DNA of 64,000 bases from Aldrovandia affinis (taxonomy: Eukaryota; Chordata; Actinopteri; Notacanthiformes; Halosauridae). The first letter of the stretch is position 1; each line of letters opens with the position of its first letter. Made by a program: the position numbers and the translations under genes. The notes beneath the pieces were generated by a model, which had not been told where the DNA came from, did not search any database, and was given only the letters and a program-made list of their open reading frames with translations. Shown here piece by piece: positions 1 through 21,400 of this stretch. The stretch lies in the NCBI GenBank assembly GCA_029706075.1, contig JAINUG010000020.1, positions 4,603,625 through 4,667,624 of the forward strand, written 5' to 3'.

Positions 1-426
1 ACAGTAGCTGCAATGCTAATCCCACGTTATCTAATAACTTGATCCGATTCGAATGGGGGAGGGGTGGGATTGTGCTGTCAAGTTTTTTATTTGAATAAAT
101 GCTTAAATGTAAAACCCTTATATCGTCCAACAAGGTGGGAGACCGTGAGCAATTTTTCTTCCAGACGAGGTGTGGGTGGAGTTGAACACACGGTTCAGCC
201 CACTGCAGGTAGCTGGGTGCAGGTGAGCGAGAGGCGTTTCGTTCTCAGTGAACTGACGATACGAAAAGCCCCCGGGACGGTCGGGACCGCAGTCAGTACA
301 ATGCCAGGGAACGACAACGACTAGTTACATACCTTTCCTGGTGTTTTATTTGGGCTAGTACAATACTTGTCGTTGTTTTTAATAGTACATTCAACCATCT
401 GGTAAGTGTAAAACTTTACCAGAACT
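1..426 (+). other. Region upstream of FAM83C start codon (putative 5' UTR/promoter)
   Basis: No coding exon is recognised here. The stretch ends directly at the FAM83C start codon, so part of it is presumably 5' UTR. I see no clear TATA box or other decisive promoter element. The short open frame at 64-324 has no recognisable product. Confidence 0.3.
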
Positions 427-9028
<8,602 letters not shown>

Positions 9029-9628
9029 ACTTTTGGGAGGGGGTCTGACACTTCCTATGAGCCTCAGGGGGACCGATGCCCATGTGTCGGGGCTGAGGTA
9101 CCAACGCAGGAGAGAGAGCAGTAGTGTTCGGGTCAGTGAATGCAGAAGGGTGCTCCGTGCCTTAACACTGTCTGGACCAACTGCAGGGTGCAGTGCACCG
9201 TGTGACTTCATGAGCAAGGCTTCTGGGTGGGAATTCCCTTATGAATGAATATCAACAGAACAAGGCACTCTGTTGCATGTTCGTTTCCGAGGAAGGCATG
9301 TTTATGCTTAAGATAATCTTTGCTATTTTATCTGAGCTATTCTGTGAATATAATATTCGCTGTTGGTGGCTAAATATGTTAGGTTATGGAATATTTGTTG
9401 AATGGTAGATCTTTGTCTGCTATTAGACAAAGATATACTAAGTGCTAAACTAAACTAAGTGCTTATTAATCTGAAACGGTAAATGCCAAGTTTTCAGGCT
9501 TTTGAAGGGGATGTTTATCCCTGTATTTCCTGAATATAAACTGTCCTGGGAGCGGAGATCCCAGGGCGTGGAGTCTTCCTAACTTAACCTGTATATTTAC
9601 AAGCAGAAATTCTGGGATAAGGATTTCA

Positions 9629-9696
9629 TATCACGACCAATACCCTAACTTTCAATACTTTTTAAAGTATTGAAAGTTAGGGTATTGGTCGTGATA
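9629..9696. repeat. Perfect 33-bp-arm inverted repeat (hairpin)
   Basis: Arms 9629-9661 and 9664-9696 are exact reverse complements separated by two T residues. If transcribed as FAM83C 3' UTR it would fold into a long perfect stem. Confidence 0.95.
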
Positions 9697-10341
9697 GGCT
9701 AGGTTTTTCACCTGCTGCATGGATTTTTGGAAATATTCATTATTTTGTTCTCTTCCTCCTTATCGGGTACAATCTGCCTGGATCAACGGGAAGAGCAATG
9801 CAATAGAGTGACAGATGTAATGCAGAAGGGTAGAGTGCATTACACAATGACACGGCTATCTCTTATTCAACAACAAGTCACCATTGAGAAAGACCATTAG
9901 GCCTGCTGGGTTCCTGTTTCTCACCCATACATTGAAAAATATAGCAATCTATTGAAATATTTAAATGTGGTTGGTTTGTAATGTATTGACGAGCACAGGA
10001 ATGCAGTTCTACACTGCATCTTAGGCAATGCACCATGTGTTGGCTGCTCTGTTGTTTTGAGTTTTCCATTCCAGCATTAATTATCAACACTTCCTTATCG
10101 TTATTACTTTTGGAAATGTATTTTGCATAATGTGAATTTTTTATAAAAAACAAGGCATTGTTTTTTTTTTTTTTTTTTTAAATAGAGAAGAACAATTTGT
10201 ACATGTTTGTATATAGTAGTGGTCTTCTGCTTTTTTTTACGCTTTAACAAGTTTGACTATTTCTCCATGAAGCTGTGTTAATTATTGCAGTGGTTAGCAT
10301 GAAAGTATTTGATTACAGTGTTACAAAAGAAACATGAATGC

Positions 10342-10347
10342 AATAAA
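10342..10347 (+). terminator. Candidate polyadenylation signal for FAM83C
   Basis: Canonical AATAAA hexamer about 1.3 kb after the FAM83C stop codon. No transcript evidence is available. Confidence 0.4.
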
Positions 10348-10365
10348 AAATAATGTATGAACTGT

Positions 10366-13088
10366 AATCCAGAAATCATTTTTTTAGTGTGAGATTTGCC
10401 CAAAACAGAAGGACCGTGCGCGCATCCAAAAATGTAACGGCTTCAGGTGTGAGAGGATATGAGATTGAGTTCCACGCGGCACTGAAATACTTGCAAAAAG
10501 TTGCAACAAATAACTTCTTTATTTCGGTCCATAAGATCTTCATCAGAGCGTTTTTGATTTGCCACCCATAAGAAAGACGAAGCAAACATAATGCAAGCAT
10601 TTGTAAGTGGTACTTAGAATGGGAGGTGTACACATATTTTATATTCTTCCTTTGGGTGTGCGCCTCTGCTTGATGCATCAACGTCAATGCGGACAAGGCC
10701 TCAATACATTCCGAATAAAAAAAACTGTCCAATGGTCTGCTCTCTGTACAAAATCCTGTGAAAGGTTTATTTCGGATATGCACAACACGTGGGCCTAATT
10801 CTTCTACAGATCAGAACGCTGTACAGAATGTCCCCTTTAAGCTACAAACGTTCATGTTGGAGAATCCTTGTAGAGGTAAACAAATAAAATTGAGCGCTTG
10901 ATAATCAAGATGCATTTGGATCAGGACTGAGGAGTTAAGGCAATAGTGTCAAATGTCTCAGAGGATTACTGCATGTGTGTTATAAAAGATGCGCATAACA
11001 GTATATAAATAAACCAATAATGTGTTCTTTCAGTCACTGTAGTATAAAACTCAAAATTAAGACCATTACTTAAAAATACAATATGTTTTGCTGTTCACAA
11101 TGGTGTCGTATACAGCATTCACCTCGAGGTGAGAGTGAATCGACGGCCTTTGCAACCACACAGAATGCAGGACTGTCTGCGGGTCTCAGGCACTGGAAAC
11201 CGGGCTGACCGTCCGGCCCACTTACAGTCAGGGTGTCAGTACCACCACAGGGTTAATACGAATTGATTATCCGGCTCAAAATACTCATTGCAACTTTGAC
11301 AGCTGTCAGTCCTGCATACCTGAGCAACGTTACAGGTGCAGCTGGTGTGATGTGTGTCACTGCCCATTGTGGGTGGGGCCTGACACATCCACCAATTGGC
11401 TGCCCTGTGGTGGGCAGAGTCTCCACCAATTGGCTGCCCCGGGGTGGGTGGAGCCTCACGCACTGCAACATGATCTCCCAGCCCCAGCTGGCATGCTAGA
11501 CTGAACAAGCCCTCTCCAACTTATTGCTCATAATGGACTCTGCGCCACCAAAGCCCCTGTTCAACCCCTCAGAGAGCGAGAGAGCATCCTCCAATTTCAG
11601 ACTTTCTTCGAGATCATGTAACATGTCCCAGCATGTGGAAATTGTACTTGTGCTCAGAAGATGACCTGGGTGCAGAGCCAGGGCTTTTTCAGTAAACATC
11701 GCTTGCTTGTTTTAGTGACATTATTATATGCAAATTTCAGAGTGCTGCCGAAACGATTTGAATATACCGGATCTGGATTATCCGATTACGTGGATCTGCT
11801 CTGTTTCCTGAGACATTTTAGGGACAGACTCAAAGTAACACAATCGCAGGTGCTAGAGTTTCAGCCTGCCATCCTCATGAATCCCCAATGTCATCACTAA
11901 CACAGAGGTGTTCCTATTTGCTTTTAAAGTTTGCTATGTTCGAAATAAACGAACCAATTATTTTGTATTAAGTCTAACAGTGTTTGTACATACAAATTGT
12001 TGGCCCACAGAGCACAAGCCAAACCTCCTCAAGATTTGCATGGCTTGGTCCTTTGGAGACTGGCCCCCGATCTCGCATCTTACATGCAGAATACCAAGTC
12101 ACGATGTGAGTCACAGGCTGTATATTCACAAACGACGATGATGGTAATGGTAGTTGTGGTCTGAAATATGATTTCAACACTGAACGCTTCTCTGTCAAGT
12201 TTCATTGTAGCATGCGCATGAAGATGCCTGCTGGAGGTGTGGTTTCTTCAATTGCAACACACCTGTCGCATCTGACACTGACTCGAAAGGCAAGTTTCAT
12301 TCAAGCGTCTTGTGGTTTCGCAGTCTGTTCCCCCAGAGAAAATTCAGAGTGTGGCTAATGTTGGGACGTAAGACCAAATTGAGTAACTGCCTTCACCAAG
12401 TTATGAGCCTAGTCAAAACAGATACCTGTCTTATAGCGTGGCTTGTTTTCTATATGAATCAGGTTGATAATTGTGTGAATTGTCAAATGGTGTGTCACTC
12501 AAAATCCATCTCCACAGGGATGCAGTCTTTTTGTGTCATTGTGTGATTTGATCTCATTTATTAAGAAATGTCCTTAATGTAGGGTTGTAGTAATTGGTTA
12601 ATAATAGCACTGTGCACATTGACATTATTATGAATTATCGTTTACAGAGGTGGAGAAGCACAGGTCATTTTCAGAGGTGGAGGTACTTTACATTTAACAA
12701 CAAGAGAAGGTGAATCAAATGGCTGACAGTTTATCCAGCAATAGTCATCTAATTGTTTGGTAGATTGCTGATCAAGCGCTACTCAGGCGCTTGGAGCTCA
12801 CAAGAGAAATCGGCCGCTCACCAATTGTTGACATTCCTCTGCCTCACTTTGTTTCAATGGGGCATCAAGTTGGGCATACGTCAAGCTGTGATCGCCTAAT
12901 ATATTCAGTTCCAGTGGATGAACATAGCCTATTTTCTGCTATAATGAAGACAATCCAATTGCCACAAAAACCCATACCCATACAAATAAAATTTAAAAAA
13001 TACCATCATAGTTGTTATATGGCATAACGAGGTTGGACATAATAGTTAGAACGAGTGTAATCATATTCTTATCACAGAAGTTAGGATA
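10366..13088. other. Intergenic stretch
   Basis: No gene is recognised. The stretch near 10480-10580, on the minus strand, has a GATGAAGATCTTATGGACCGAAA phrase in pieces, resembling tails of Penelope-like or other retroelements. This is too weak to call. A small CCAAT/GGGTGG cluster lies at 11356-11462. Confidence 0.5.
11356..11462. promoter_or_regulatory. Candidate CCAAT/GC-box cluster
   Basis: Two copies of CCACCAATTGGCTGCCC, 34 bp apart, alternate with three GTGGGTGGGGCCT-like elements. CCAAT/ATTGG matches the NF-Y core and GGGTGGRG fits KLF/Sp sites. No gene start is seen beside it, so it may be a plain short tandem duplication. Confidence 0.25.
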
Positions 13089-13204
13089 TACACTACCGGT
13101 CAAAAGGTTTAGAACACCCCCATTTTCCAGTTTTTACTGAAATTTAAGCAGTTCAATCCAGTGAATAACCTGAAATGGTTCTAAAAATGTTGACTGGTAG
13201 TGTA
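13089..13204. mobile_element. 116-bp MITE of the CACTACCGG Tc1 family
   Basis: It is flanked by TA. The left end matches the 5' terminus of the 3641-5243 element (CACTACCGGTCAAAAGGTTT, then CCAGTGAATAACCTGAAATGG). The right end TGACTGGTAGTG is the inverted terminus. All coding sequence is lost. Confidence 0.88.
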
Positions 13205-16200
13205 CATTAAGGGAAACAATGTTAATGTGCTGAATTATTTAAAAACTTTAGTTAGGTATGGGTTCCAATTCCTAGTAGCATAACTGTTGAACATTAAAGA
13301 GAAGCATGGATAGTGCTTGCTTAAGGATACACGTATCCCTTTTATTACTACAATGCAAAGAGCCGTGCACGTAGTTACTGACAAATGACATACAAAGGCT
13401 GAAAGAAAAAGAACACACCCATTAGAGGTGAACTATAATGAACCATTTAATAGGTCTTCTCCTTCTCTGTACAAGAAAAACATGCCGGTGGTGAGGGGAA
13501 GGCAGATTTGCTTAACCCTGAACTGGTAGCAGAGTTGTTGTTTTTTTGTGCACAGTGGGAGTGACAATTTTGTGAAACGAGTTTTGACAATAAGTTGTGA
13601 CCTGAGAGTGAAAATGGTCGTATATCGCTACTGTGAAAGGAACCCCAGAATCATACAGGTATTTATGATTGTTGACCCATGAAGTAGAGTGTACTGTAGC
13701 TACTCTGAAAAGCTGACTCATCCTCTGATTCAGGTGAGTAGGAGTGTGGTATTCTCTGTGGCCCAGGAATAAGACCAAGCTGATGAGCTGCATTTTATTA
13801 TGCTTTGGGGGATTTGTCATTTTCTTCATGACAGTGATGCTTGGCAGTAATGACTGACACATAAATAATCTCCAACGTCAAATGTTTTAGCGTGAGTGCC
13901 TGTATGCTGCTAAACCAGTTTACTGGGTCACGTGTTGCCTGTTCCATTACAAGCACTCCCGGACCCCAGTGCTGTGCAGGTATGCTGATTTGACAGCGCT
14001 CCTGTGGCCTCTTTTTCATTGGTATCTAACATATAGAGAGCTGCCAAATTTAAGTGGTGACAAAGAATGAAATATCACCCTTGACAATTTTTTGTATGAG
14101 AGTGTTGAGGGGGGGGATGATAATGTTGAGCGGGGAGGCCCTAGTGCATATTTTCTTCTCAGAAGCATATTTTGTGTATAATGGTTACATTACCACAGCC
14201 ACTCAAGCTCAATACGTGAGAGTTGGTAGCCCTATATCTGGAAGATCAACCAGGGTCAGAAGAGCTGATTGGCTCTGGATCTAAAGATCAACGCTTCAAC
14301 ATGTTCAGCTCTTTCCAAAAAAAAAATTCTTCAGTTTTCTGTCTTTAATTCTGTTTGCTCTGATTTGTGTTTGTCCAACATAAAGCACTAGAACAGTTCC
14401 CGCAAATACCCGACCAACAGTCAGGAATGCAGTCTGAAAACGAAGCCCACAAACAGCTCTTTCACACACCCTGACTGCCCTCCGAACACGTGTTCAACGT
14501 TTTTTGGACCTGCCATATCTTGTTTTATGGCAAAGTAGTTAGCACTCTATGTGCAACAATCCTTTTTAGTCCTCATCTCTAATATTAGCCACATACTGAG
14601 CAATGGATTAAACCAAAAAGGATTGCAATATAGTCAAAACACACAGCAGCCAAGACAGCCTATGAGATGAGATTGCTGTCAAATTCCCATTTCACTGTTC
14701 AATGATGTTCTTTGTCATTTTTGTCTGAAAATGTTGTGCTTGTTTTCCTGATTTTTTTCATGCAACAGAATCTACTGCACGCACCTTATTAAACTGTGTT
14801 AATATTTGAACTGAGCCCACACATTTAAGGCAGACAAATATTGAGCATGAAATCTGCCTCAAGGTTTTTCATTTCTGAGGAAACCAGAATGTTTAAGATA
14901 CCACAAGGAATGTAATAATTACATTTACATTTATAATTGCAGCGCAACTTATGTTTTCCTATCTACTGTTTCTTGTTTGAAGAATTGTAAACAACAGTCT
15001 TAACGCAGTGAGCTATGGTATGTGGCAAGATTACTGAAAAGCCCCATGGAGACGTTCCACTAAATGTGACATGAACAAGCAAGGCTACACTTACCTGTAC
15101 CAGAACAGTCTTCTTGGTAGCACTGACATCTAGTGGTGGAAAATGGTAGTGCCGCATTAGAGCACAATTTCTTGCAGGGCAGGCAGGGAAATGAGTTTTA
15201 AACATTAACAATAAAGACCGAATGCGCAAATTCTAGGGCATCACTTTGTAGCAATAACGGTTACTACATATTACTACTTCATCTGACAGGATTAATTTAG
15301 GGTATCAGACCAGAAACTGAGGTGCATTCAACTACACAACTGCACAACTCTTTGTGGTGAACTGTGCACCAGATGAGCACCACCTTTCACTGCATCTACA
15401 GCTGTGCCATTGACAACTGGTAGCCTGTGGGTGCTTCTCACATTATTGAGAGGAACTAATTTAGTGGTAACCTTCCCGCGACAGAACGAGGCCAATAGCG
15501 TCCTGCCACTACTAACGTTGTCGGTTACTGACATAGCCCAGGCTAGGATCTACCATGTCTTGGCTACAGAGACAAGCCTGCACTAATGTGAGAACCTTTA
15601 GCAGTAGATTCACTTAGGAGCTGAAGCACAACCTTGGCGTTCGGTCTGTCATCTAAAGGCGCCAGGTGAGGGCACCATGTTACTGCAGGTTTATTACCCC
15701 AATCAATCCTCTTAACATTGGACGTAGAGAGGACTGCTTTTTTTTATGATGGCTAATTTGGGGAGCCTGCCTGTGTCTATCCGGTGTCCAGGCTGGAATG
15801 GCAAACACACAGCCATTGAGCTAGTGCGTGGACACAGCGTTTCAGACCGTTACTGTTTTTCGGCTTCCCTGGGAGTTGCATCTAGGCCACGCCATTTTGT
15901 TCTTCTAAACTGTTGTCATGCAATTTCTCTGCTGCCCCCGCGCCAGACAGAACAGCAGTGGCCGCCCGCCGGCTGTGACTAATGGACTATAAAGTGATGC
16001 TCGAGCAGGACAGTGGCGTACCCGCGCATAATGTTTTCATAAGCATAAACTTGAGACAACCCAAGCTATGGGCCTGTTCACTGTGAAATGTGTTCCCTTT
16101 TAATCTCCCTGTTCACTGTAAAACAATATTCACTTTTAATCAGTCTGTTCACAGACTGTTCAACACACTCACTTTTACATACACATATTTGCAAGAAATA

Positions 16201-17398
16201 ATTAATTGAAGCTAAAAAACAAAAGAATCCTTCCAGAGATAATCTTATACCTAAAGCATACAGTACATACACTCTCAGGTGTTCAGTCTGCACGTACATC
16301 CACACACACACACACACACACATTCACATATGCACAGGAACACCCTGTGAAATAATTCGGTACAGGCTCGTCTCTGGCATTCATATTTGTTCATGTAGTA
16401 AAGGGGATGTGATCCATGCAGCCAGGAGAAAGAGGCAGGGCCAGAGAGGCCACAGCAGTGTGTCATCACTGGGCGCAGAGAGAGGGTTCTAGCTCACCGC
16501 CACCCATCTCTTCAGGTCAGCTGGATCTGTTTGGAGAGGGCCCCAGTCTTCTTTTCTGCACTGTGACATTTTTCTCCCTCTTCCTCCTCCGGGCTAGTGA
16601 CCTTTTGTCATTTGAAAGACAACAGGAATGGGGAAATTGGCTTTTCCATTTTATTTAGGGATGTGAAATTACTGCAAATCGGCCTGTTGTTTCAGACGAA
16701 CACGATGACTCACCCACTTTGATAAGCTTAATGCTTACTGAAGCAGATAGCAGCAACCCAACAACACCACCACCCCCACCCCCCATCATCCCTCCACTCC
16801 CGCACTCCCACACATAGATTCATCCCCCTTGCAGACTTGGAAACAAAAAAGCAGTGAAAACCCTCCTATATAATCTGACCGGAACACTGATTAAAGCTAC
16901 TTCTGCACTTTACATTACTGCGTTTCCCAGCTTGCACATTTCGGCTCTGCCTCGGATAATCCGTAAAGGTGTGCCAGTGATCTCTGCAAAACCAAGCATT
17001 TGATTGGACGCACATTGGTGGGCATGAGTACAGCTTCTCCAGTTCTTCAAAGATCTTCAGATCGCGCTGAAACGTGTCAGCTGAGCTTCACAGTTAACCT
17101 TTCCTAATAGAGGGTAGGGCAGTACTAATGATTTGCCCTCCGTCGCACCTGATTTTTTAAATTGGAGCAGCATTTGAAATCTCACAGTTACATTAACGCC
17201 TCGGGACGGAGCTAGCCGCAGGGTTACAGCTCACAAATGAACTTAATCAAGAGAGCTCATAAACTTGAGCAAAGTTGGCTCTGTAGCGTGGTCCAGCCTT
17301 GGCAATCAGGAATTATGCTAAACGAAGCATTCATTAAAAAACATAAAGGTATGAAATTAAGGAAATGACAGTCAGGCTGGCTGTTATTTTATTTTATT
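13205..17398. other. Intergenic stretch
   Basis: No exon, RNA gene or clear transposon is recognised. There is a CA microsatellite at 16300-16322 and a C-rich run at 16765-16800. Confidence 0.5.
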
Positions 17399-17411
17399 TA
17401 TTTAGCCTAGT

Positions 17412-17776
17412 GGCACGGTGGTGCAGTGGATAGCGCTGTCGCCTCACAGCAAGAAGGTCTCGGGTTCGAATCCAGGCCGGGGGCCTTTCTGTGCGGAGTT
17501 TGCATGTTCTCCCCGTGTCCGCGTGGGTTTCCTCCGGGTACTCCGGTTTCCTCCCACAGTCCAAAGACATGCACGTTAGGCTAATTGGAGAGTCTAAATT
17601 GCCCGTAGGTATGAGTGTGTGAGTGAATGGTGTGTGTGCCCTGCGATGAATTGGCGACCTGTCCAGGGTGTATTCCTGCCTCTCGCCCGGAACGCATGCT
17701 GGGATAGGCTCCAGCCCCCCCCCGCGACCCTGACCAGGAATAAGCGGATTAGATAATGGATGGATGGATGGATGGA
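17412..17776 (+). mobile_element. tRNA-derived SINE with (ATGG)n tail and 13-bp target-site duplication
   Basis: It is flanked by a perfect duplication TATTTAGCCTAGT at 17399-17411 and 17777-17789. It starts GGCACGGTGGTGCAGTGG (A-box region) and carries an exact B box GGTTCGAATCC at 17463-17473. The body ends in a run of ATGG repeats. The duplication is direct evidence of retroposition. Confidence 0.9.
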
Positions 17777-17933
17777 TATTTAGCCTAGTAGATGTCGTGC
17801 AGACCCAGAGCTATGATAATGCCGGGTCCTCCACATTTGAGTCACCTTTAAAGGCCAATGGTGATGTCTGAGGAACGTCCGTAGCATTTGGGTTTGACTT
17901 GAACCTGAGTTTCCAGAAATATTTCCCAGGTTA

Positions 17934-18467
17934 TGCCAAAATAAAGGAAGCACTTGAGAAAATGAGGGATACTGGAGACTTTGTTATGGTGTGTGTTTTC
18001 CTGTCATGGTTTCGGTCCACTCAACCCATTAGAGGGCAAGGTAAAAGCCATTCTGAGTGATCACCTTCATCCTATGGTGAAGCATTTCTATTCTAGCTCT
18101 GGGTCTGCACGACATCTCTTCCAGGATGACAATGTCCCCATCCACAGGGCACAAGTGGTCACTGAATGATTTGATGAGCATGGAGATGATGTAAACCATA
18201 TGACATGGCTATCTCAGTTACCAGATCTCAACCCAACTGAACACCTATGCGAGATTCTGGAACGACGCCTGAGACAGCATTTTCCACCGCCATGAACAAA
18301 ACACCAACTGATGACATTTCTTGTGGAAGAATGGTGTTGTATCCCTCCCATAGAGTTCAGACACTTGTAGAATCTATGCCAAGGCACATTGAAGTTGTTC
18401 TGGCGGCTCATAGTGGCCCAGCACCCACTTTATGTTGGTGTTTCCTTTATTTTGGCAGTTACCTGTA
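17934..18467 (+). mobile_element. Truncated Tc1-type element (TAACTGCCAAAATAAAGG ends), DD36E-spaced
   Basis: The right terminus GGCAGTTACCTGTA is the inverse of the TACAGGTAACTGCC end seen at 22449 and 47373. Inside is a transposase remnant with FQDDNVPIHRAQVVTE, a stop codon, then QLPDLNPTEHL. Thirty-six positions separate the Asp (of DN) from the Glu. The first catalytic segment is deleted. Confidence 0.82.
17975..18415 (+). pseudogene. Tc1-type transposase fragment
   Basis: Only the C-terminal half remains, with the LFQDDN motif near 18115-18130 and PDLNPTEHL near 18227-18250. It is broken by TGA codons after VVTE and after RQHFPPP. Confidence 0.78.
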
Positions 18468-21400
18468 CTTGCCAAAGATGCTGGATTCAACTTATGATAT
18501 GACAAGTTATTTAGCAATTTAATGTATTGGTTTTTTTTCTTCTGGATCCTCTATTATTTGTGTATTGGCTGCATTTACTAAATAATATAAATATTTAAGG
18601 GGATCCATGGGTCCAACAGATTTATCAGACCTCTGTTTCACCTTCCACTGTGTTACCCCCCTCTCTTCTGTCTTCCTCGTGATTGGTCAATTTGGTGTCC
18701 TCTGCAGGTGTGTCCGTACGGCCAGGTTGATGGCCGCCTTTCAGCCACGTTCAGCTCCGAACAGGCGATGATGGACTCCACCTCGCTCTGCCAAGGGGGT
18801 GTTGAGTGTGTATAGTAATATGTTGCGTAAGGAAACGATTGCAGGAAGAAGAAAAAAACAACAACAGCGCGTCTGTTCAAACGCCACCTGGGAAAAGTGG
18901 GACATGACCTAGAAGTGAACAGAAAGATTTTGATGGAAAATCAGGTCTGCTGGAAGATGTAGATGGAGGTGAGAGGAGTGGGGGAGGAGGCTCAGGCCAA
19001 TTCCCTCCTCATATGCTGTTTACTAACACAGATTGGATGTCTGCTGTGTAGGCACACTGAGTGGTGGCATTTCTGAGTCTGGGCCAAACAATACAGTATG
19101 TGCTGAACAGTGTGTTTCCAGAAAAGACCGGCCAGAGTACGAAGCGGGGGGTCTGTCCTCTGTGTCCATAAAGGTGTGTGGAAAGAAGGGCTAGGCTCCG
19201 GCATAGGGCCTGTGACAGGACATAGACGGCCCCGTTAGCACCTAAGGCGAAGGGGAGCGCACGTATCTATCCTCTGTCGAATGTGCTGGCATTGCAGTCT
19301 CTCATGTAACGACGCTCAGCTGCACCTGTTCGAAATGATCAAATATGGTACACTTTTTACAGATGAAGATCGCTAATGTTCTGACAATGATCCATGCCCT
19401 CCCGTGTGCTTCCTCTCTTTTTTTTATTAAAGAATAGCTAATGCTTCTCCCTAGCGTTTCTTTTAACTTTACTGAATTATCTGATAGATTCCCATTGAAG
19501 TAGTAGCCAGCTCGGAAACCGTGAGGGTCTGATTTGTGTCACTCATTGCTGCTTTATAATGTTCTTAATTAAAACTCCACTTTGTCTCCCCTGCCAAGCA
19601 GAGCCCTCTGTGAACAGGGATGTAATGGGAAAAAAACGAGGATGGCCTTGTTCTGAATGGCAGGTGTGCTGAATCACCTCATTTTATCCCAGCCTGTCCC
19701 CAGACAACGCATAAAGGATTTGGGCCTTAAGTACAGCATGCACACTCTCAGCTGAAAGCTGTACAGAAGTTACAGCCTACTTTTAACAAAACATTCCGCT
19801 CACCGGTGCCACTTTGTAAACAGTACAGTTCTGGTTGCTTTGTCCTTTCAGATTGAAAAAGCTTTCAAGTAGCTGTTCCACAGGATACATAGCAAGCAAA
19901 GCTGCCCTTGTGCCGTTTAATTGGCTCCCATCAAATGGAACCCAAGCCTATGAATGCGATTGTTCTTAACGGCGAGCAAAGAGCGACGAGAGGGCGAGCA
20001 GCCATTGAGAGCAGTTCTGCAATCTAAAAGGACAAGAGCAGCCACTGAGTGTGGCTCTGTAATGTGTGGCTCTGCACCCCCAAGACGGGAGCGAGAGGAG
20101 GAAGGGGGGGAGAAGAGAAGGAGAGGAGACACAGAGCGGGAGGAGAGGAGGCACAGGGTGGGAGGAAAGCGGAGGAGCGGGATGAGTATGCCCAGACGGG
20201 GAGAGTAGCGCTCCAGATGGAAGGGTCCTTCCTCCCTGCTGCGCTGTTTGGAAGCGTGGGCGATGCCCTGCCGCCCCACAGCAGGAAGCACCATAGCCTC
20301 CAGGGAGGTGCAGACTGTGACCCAGATACATGGCCTGCTGGCTGAACAACCCCACTGAACCCTGTCACACTTTCCCTCTGTCCCTCCACGTCTCTGCCGT
20401 CCCCTCCTCTTCTTCTTCTTCTTCTTCTTCTTCTTCTCCTGCCCTGTGCTGTCCCTCCTCCATCAAACTGGAGCAGCTCATGGGCCCCCAGTCCCAACAT
20501 GCTGCTTATAAGCAACCAACGTTTATTTGTTTATGCTCTTTTTCTTTAATGCCATGGGAAAGAACATAGGTTTCCTTTCCTGCAATGCCATTCCTACCTT
20601 ATCTCACATATCCAAGATGGAATTTTTCCTCAATTTGTATTCCAAAAGCAAATCCAAACTAATCTTAGGTATCTTATCTTAACTGACCCGTCCTATCTTA
20701 TTTTAAATGAATGAATCCTTACTTTCTTAATCCTAATCAATATGGTATTGTTTGTCATGCCTGATGTCAGGCTTATTACCCAGTGTCTGAACAAGCTACA
20801 ATATAACCAAACAGGCCTCAATACCACTTAATAAACAGAGAACAGTCATTTTGAATATATGTAGTTACATTTATCTAATATTTGATATAAGACATTTGAC
20901 AATTAGTATGAGATGTCCTTCGCTAACCCAACCACACAAGATATGGTAGCGTTCTTTGCCAATATTGATGTTGTCTCAAATCAGTTTCTCCCACAGTGAG
21001 AGTTCGAGTTCAGTGGAGCTACACAAAATAATACGTAAGTTACCGTTTCTGCTCCACGAAGCAAGCTAACTTAGCTAGCTAACATTGTCTGGTCAGCCAT
21101 TTAATAATGAAAACAAGGTAGCTCGCTTGCAAGCTAACGTTATCTGAGTTTCTCGTTATTCCAAGCACAAATATGCAAAACAGCACAAATATGTAAAATA
21201 GCTAGTGCAGCTAACTAGTTTGCTAGCTTGCAGACTGTTGAAATACAGTACATGTGACTGTATGTGTGTCTACAGTGGGTATGGCTGTTTAAGTGTGTGT
21301 ACGTTTGGCTGTGTGTGCACAGTGCATCTGTAAGTGTGTGTGTTTGGACTGCCTGTATAGTCTGTGCACAGGAGGAGAGACTGCTGTCTCAGTGCATGCT

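Larger units (their letters stand above)
9029..10365 (+). other. fam83c: Probable FAM83C 3' UTR
   Basis: This is AT-rich non-coding sequence after the stop codon, with AATAAA at 10342-10347 as a plausible cleavage signal. It contains the perfect inverted repeat at 9629-9696 and a T18 run near 10160. The transcript end is inferred only from the signal. Confidence 0.5.

Noticed and set aside
9629-9696. microRNA precursor
   Set aside because: The stem is perfectly paired with a 2-base loop, unlike animal pre-miRNAs, which have a larger loop and bulges.
10480-10600. Penelope-like retroelement tail
   Set aside because: Only a short GATGAAGATC...GACCGAAA-like phrase on the minus strand; no reverse transcriptase nearby.
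17412-17500. tRNA gene candidate (exact B box GGTTCGAATCC)
   Set aside because: No cloverleaf can be formed by the surrounding sequence. It is the head of a SINE with a 13-bp target-site duplication.
19917-20515. Overlapping open frames of 125-163 codons on the minus strand
   Set aside because: They come from GA/CT-rich low-complexity sequence, with a run of Arg from TTC/CTT repeats. No recognisable domain or exon junctions.
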